This document shows, in pieces, positions 60,807 to 64,000 of a stretch of 64,000 nt of DNA (the stretch's first letter is position 1; the number at the start of each line of letters is the position of its first letter). Under the pieces are notes generated by a model, which saw only the letters and a list, made by a program, of their open reading frames with translations, made no database searches and had not been told where the DNA came from. Location: the NCBI GenBank assembly GCA_022496205.1, contig WTXD01000010.1:434001-498000 (forward strand). The letters are read 5' to 3'. The position numbers and the translations under genes were made by a program. Source of the stretch: Gloeopeniophorella convolvens (taxonomy: Eukaryota; Basidiomycota; Agaricomycetes; Russulales).

Positions 60807-62702
60807 TCATTGCGCGTCGTCCCCCAACGTGCCTCGAGGGGGTATGAATGTGCTAATTCGCAACGATGGGACACGCTGCGCGAGGATTTCGGTAAGCCCA
60901 CGTGAGAGGGCGTCAGCGACAATATTGTCTTCGCCTGGGACATGGAAGACACGGAGATCCAGACCGCTATGGATAACAATGCGCGCCGCACGCAAGAGGA
61001 TGTCGTTGTAAGGCTCCCTTGCCTTAAGGGAGCCAAAGATTTGCACGGTGTCGAGATTGTCCGTGTAGAGAGCGAGCCGGCGTGGCGGTACGGGTAGGGC
61101 AGCGGCCCAGCACAGTGCAGAGAGGACGCACAAGGCCTCGTACCAGAAAATCGTGTCGCCGGACTCCGGTGGGGATGGAAGTGGAGCTGTGAAACCCACA
61201 TTGCGGCTTGGGCACCAGTAGCCCAGTCCAACGAGGCTAGCGTCGCAGAAGATGACTAGGTCGGCGTCTTGGGGCGACCAATTGGAAGCGCGGACCATGT
61301 GGACGCCGTGGAAATGCTCGAAAGTGTCGGCAAACCACAGAAGGTCGCGGATGACAGTCTTATTGATATAGACTGGCGCGAAACGGACCTTGAGGCCAGC
61401 AATCTTCCGGTAGCTAGACGTGAGTGCGGGGCGCAAGTATGGCGCGACGCTAAGGGCCCAATTCATCCACCCCAATCTCCTCCACCATTCTAAGAGCGGC
61501 CGTTTGCGACCCGGCGCATTGAGGACGAAGTCGCGAACCATGGCCACAAGCTTCTCGATACGCGCGCGCTCAAGCGTGATCGTCATGGTCTCTGTGTCAA
61601 CCAAGAACCCGGTTATGACCAAAGAATGGCCAAACAGTTGCTTGGGCTTCTCGTGGGGCAAGCCAATGAAGTCCCAGAGGAGAAGTAGCTTCGCTTGCTT
61701 GACAGGAAACCACATGTTGTACGGAGCATAGTACATGAGTGTGGTGGCGGCATCAAATGAGTGAGAGTCGTCGACGTATGCCAGCAGTGCCTCCAATAAA
61801 AGCACGTTGATAGCGATCCAAAGGACCAGGGCCATAAAGGCACAGAAAAGTGTGCCCGATGCACGGCCACCAAAGTTGTCGCAACGGTCGACGCGGCGCT
61901 GACCATCAACGGTGATGACCTGACGAAGCTGCCATAGGGGGTGCATAGGCAAATGTCGATAGGCCTGCGATACGTCAGACTTGAACACCCATAGGGGTGC
62001 GGATGGGCCAAAAACTTCACGCGCGCGAAGGAGGTTGGTACCGAGATGCTGGACAGTGTCAAGTTTGACGTAGATACTGTCGCGATCAATGCATGAATTT
62101 GGCGAAAACACTCCGGCAGAGTGGTCGACGACGAGTCGCCGTTTGTTGGTTTCAGGTTTTGGAACGGTGTGAACAGGGACGCTGCACATCCCGGGCCAAA
62201 GCGGGTCACTCGCGTCCGCAAATGGCTCAGAGAAGCGGCCTAGCCGCTCCTCTTCTGCGACTTGTCTACGCACAAAATCGAGCGCGTCGGGAGATAAGGG
62301 GCGTTCAGGGTAGTCGCGTGGTTCAGGATGCTCGACGGGATCCCAATCTGCGTACGGCCAAAACCCTTCACGAAAACCTTTGATGACAGAATGCACAAAG
62401 GGCTGATTAGGGTGGTCTGCCAGCAAAGACTCGAAACGCGTGACGTTGATTGGCGTGACGATGGGGAAAAGATCCGGGTGCGCTCGAATAGTGGATTGAG
62501 CAACTGGATCATTGACAATGTGGGATGGTGGACTAGGAAGTGGGTCACACATCTCGGTGAATGAAGCTGATGGAGTAATGAAGTCATGCGTGGCAGCATC
62601 CCACAAGAACCCGCGGAACAATCGCGGGGCTTTAGGAGCGGTTGACCGGGGGGCGTTTGTCTCGCCCTTCGGATTGCTTCGGCGCTGTGGGTGATTGTAA
62701 CC
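60807..62702 (-). CDS. Retrotransposon reverse transcriptase-RNase H (pol)
   Basis: The conserved product spans about 630 residues. Reverse-transcriptase features include the palm motif VFKSDVSQAYRHLPMHP, the GTLFC block and the catalytic YVDD in LLAYVDDSHSF. The RNase H part shows FCDASLVGLGYW, the Glu in WYEALCVLSAL, LYTDNLDTVQIF, and HVPGEDNIVADALSRG. The frame stays open upstream to 63896, but that part overlaps gag, is Ser/Thr/Pro-rich and is regarded as a shadow. Pol lies in the +1 frame relative to gag, so it may be made by frameshifting or re-initiation. It appears intact. Confidence 0.85.
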   Translation of the reverse strand, partial: GYNHPQRRSNPKGETNAPRSTAPKAPRLFRGFLWDAATHDFITPSASFTEMCDPLPSPPSHIVNDPVAQSTIRAHPDLFPIVTPINVTRFESLLADHPNQPFVHSVIKGFREGFWPYADWDPVEHPEPRDYPERPLSPDALDFVRRQVAEEERLGRFSEPFADASDPLWPGMCSVPVHTVPKPETNKRRLVVDHSAGVFSPNSCIDRDSIYVKLDTVQHLGTNLLRAREVFGPSAPLWVFKSDVSQAYRHLPMHPLWQLRQVITVDGQRRVDRCDNFGGRASGTLFCAFMALVLWIAINVLLLEALLAYVDDSHSFDAATTLMYYAPYNMWFPVKQAKLLLLWDFIGLPHEKPKQLFGHSLVITGFLVDTETMTITLERARIEKLVAMVRDFVLNAPGRKRPLLEWWRRLGWMNWALSVAPYLRPALTSSYRKIAGLKVRFAPVYINKTVIRDLLWFADTFEHFHGVHMVRASNWSPQDADLVIFCDASLVGLGYWCPSRNVGFTAPLPSPPESGDTIFWYEALCVLSALCWAAALPVPPRRLALYTDNLDTVQIFGSLKAREPYNDILLRAARIVIHSGLDLRVFHVPGEDNIVADALSRGLTEILAQRVPSLRISTFIPPRGTLGDDAQ

Positions 62703-63957
62703 GGGAGCTGTCACAGGCGAAGGCTGCGTGGCTGCTAGAGAAGCAGGTTGTACAGATGTGTTTGAACCGGCACTCCTTTCCCGCGCAGCGTCCGACATTG
62801 AAGTTCCGGCAGATTTCGTTGGTGCGCCGTTTAGGACGCGCCGCTCCAGGAGCAAGCGACGGAGCTCCTGTTGACGCTGCATTGACGAAGTACAGGTCGT
62901 GGAGGTCGGCGAATGCACCGTAGTCTGATAAGAGGAGTCGATTAAGTCGGGCAACTCTTGTACGGACTGCGCGGTCAAAAGCGATGACACGTTCGGGGGC
63001 GTTCCTCCAAACGGTGAAGTGGGAATCGATGCGCTCGTGGTAGGCCTGCAGTTCTCCAGATCGATGGGAGAAGAGGAATGCCACGGCGGCTGAGTACTTT
63101 CCCCAAGCAACGATCCATTCACCATGAGTTCGCAGTTGCCCGGACCCTGCCCGAAGTTGTCTAGGTCCTCCAACTCGATCTCCAGAAACGTCGGCATCGA
63201 GTCCGAGGTCTCCGTCGAGAGCGTTGACTCCGGCAAGGATGCGCTCGAGGTCGATATACGAGTTAGCAATGATGGAGGGCCAGATAGTTGATGGGAGCTC
63301 GGGGCAGTCGGTTCTGGTAAGCATGAGTCTGCGGACGTGCACTGGGTCCCGCAAGTAGTTCTCCTTAAGTTGGAGAGTTCGCCGGACGTCGGGATGGACA
63401 TCAGGCTCGGGTCGCCGCAGGAAGGGGACGAGTCCTTCATCAACCCGCCGTCTGACCGTGTCGGCATCTCCATCCTGGTCATTAGCGATGCGGGGACGTT
63501 TGAACGGGATGACCTGAGATTGGCCCTCCACGTCTTGCTCGTCGCGGTTTGCGAATCGTCCGCCATCCTCTCCAACAAGGTTGGGGGCCTCAGTACCCCT
63601 ATCTCCTCCCCTGCCAGGGAGTCGGTCTGGTTCATCCTCGCGAGTAACGTTGGCACCGTCATCGACGAAGTCATCGTTGTCCTCTTCATCATCATCTGGT
63701 TCGGATCGGGCAGGGGCTTTGCCAGCTGCCTTAACAGAGTCGGCGCCATCGAGAATGCCGAAGTAGATGTCAAGCGCGTCGTCGAAAAGGGTTCCGACAG
63801 GGCCTTTTGTCGAGCGCTTTTCGTCGTCGAGCGCCCGGAAAACGCGGGAGTACGCCTCAGCCTTCGAGGTGCGGGAGGTTCTGTAATCCTCGACAAAAGA
63901 GTTGAGGAGTTCGATGAGACGGCCGCGGATGGTGGGCTCGTCGCTGAACTCTGCCAA
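62632..63957 (-). CDS. Retrotransposon gag-like protein
   Basis: An intact 441-aa frame starts MAEFSDEPTIRGRLIELLNS. It has an acidic central region, a helical part (about residues 170-370) and, near the C-terminus, a Cys/His cluster CRNFNVGRCAGKECRFKHICTTC followed by CFSSSHAAFAC. This resembles the zinc-binding segment of Gag in tyrosine-recombinase retrotransposons. It should package element RNA in cytoplasmic particles. Only 43 bp of sequence upstream of the ATG are in the window. Confidence 0.8.
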   Translation of the reverse strand: MAEFSDEPTIRGRLIELLNSFVEDYRTSRTSKAEAYSRVFRALDDEKRSTKGPVGTLFDDALDIYFGILDGADSVKAAGKAPARSEPDDDEEDNDDFVDDGANVTREDEPDRLPGRGGDRGTEAPNLVGEDGGRFANRDEQDVEGQSQVIPFKRPRIANDQDGDADTVRRRVDEGLVPFLRRPEPDVHPDVRRTLQLKENYLRDPVHVRRLMLTRTDCPELPSTIWPSIIANSYIDLERILAGVNALDGDLGLDADVSGDRVGGPRQLRAGSGQLRTHGEWIVAWGKYSAAVAFLFSHRSGELQAYHERIDSHFTVWRNAPERVIAFDRAVRTRVARLNRLLLSDYGAFADLHDLYFVNAASTGAPSLAPGAARPKRRTNEICRNFNVGRCAGKECRFKHICTTCFSSSHAAFACDSSRLQSPTAPKQSEGRDKRPPVNRS

Positions 63958-64000
63958 TTGTGAGGATGTGGCGGTTGGTTGTGACGACCCTTGCGACGCT

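Larger units (their letters stand above)
58901..64000 (-). mobile_element. Tyrosine-recombinase retrotransposon (Ngaro/DIRS-like), 5' end beyond window
   Basis: Read on the minus strand the order is gag, reverse transcriptase-RNase H, tyrosine recombinase, then repeat B1 (59742-59623), a 602-bp unit (59622-59021) and repeat B2 (59020-58901). Two copies of a 120-bp repeat downstream of the recombinase are what split-direct-repeat elements (A1 ... B1-A2-B2) predict; A1 should lie just beyond 64000. These elements use a recombinase instead of a DDE integrase and leave no target duplication, and none is seen. No methyltransferase domain is visible, which fits Ngaro better than DIRS1. The 119/120 identity of the repeats indicates a young copy. 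Confidence 0.85.

Noticed and set aside
62703..63896. N-terminal 400 residues of the long pol frame
   Set aside because: This part overlaps gag out of frame and is Ser/Thr/Pro-rich without retroelement motifs; gag is the credible product there.

Overview
The window is nuclear DNA of a filamentous basidiomycete, most likely an Agaricomycete of the white-rot/polypore kind. The evidence is gene architecture (many introns, mostly 45-75 nt, short exons, phase-consistent GT-AG joins) and content: DUF6535 membrane proteins, a NACHT-ankyrin protein, several sesquiterpene-synthase-type terpene synthases, a GMC oxidoreductase and a tyrosine-recombinase retrotransposon of the Ngaro kind. Gene models were assembled by hand by joining exons at splice sites and checking that every join keeps the frame. 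No RNA evidence was available.

Layout. 1-3027: 3' part of a NACHT-ankyrin (NLR-like) gene. 3469-8446: two DUF6535 membrane-protein paralogues, tail to tail. 8.4-12.2 kb: no gene seen. 12.2-19.7 kb: a Crz1-like C2H2 transcription factor, a secreted phosphoesterase-type acid phosphatase and galactokinase. 20.9-28.6 kb: terpene synthases TPS-A and TPS-B, then a quinone-oxidoreductase-like MDR enzyme. 29.0-50.4 kb: conserved housekeeping and signalling genes (glutaminase-A-like membrane protein, CaMKK-type kinase, UPF0014 transporter, ribosomal protein L4, COQ4, CWC2, DFRP1/TMA46), plus two uncharacterised genes. 51.5-58.8 kb: TPS-C, a 23-exon GMC oxidoreductase broken by a solo LTR, and TPS-D. 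58.9 kb to the end: a gag / RT-RNase H / tyrosine-recombinase retrotransposon on the minus strand with split direct repeats.

How they fit together. The four terpene synthases share exon sizes and intron phases almost exactly, so they are recent duplicates. TPS-C, the GMC oxidoreductase and TPS-D form a compact candidate terpenoid locus. Two mobile elements have hit it: a 486-bp solo LTR with a 5-bp target duplication lies in an exon of the oxidoreductase, and the retrotransposon's 3' end lies about 160 bp upstream of the TPS-D start codon. At the other end, an NLR-like gene next to paired DUF6535 membrane proteins resembles a rapidly evolving accessory (possibly self/non-self) region, but that role is inference. 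The central block is ordinary conserved sequence.
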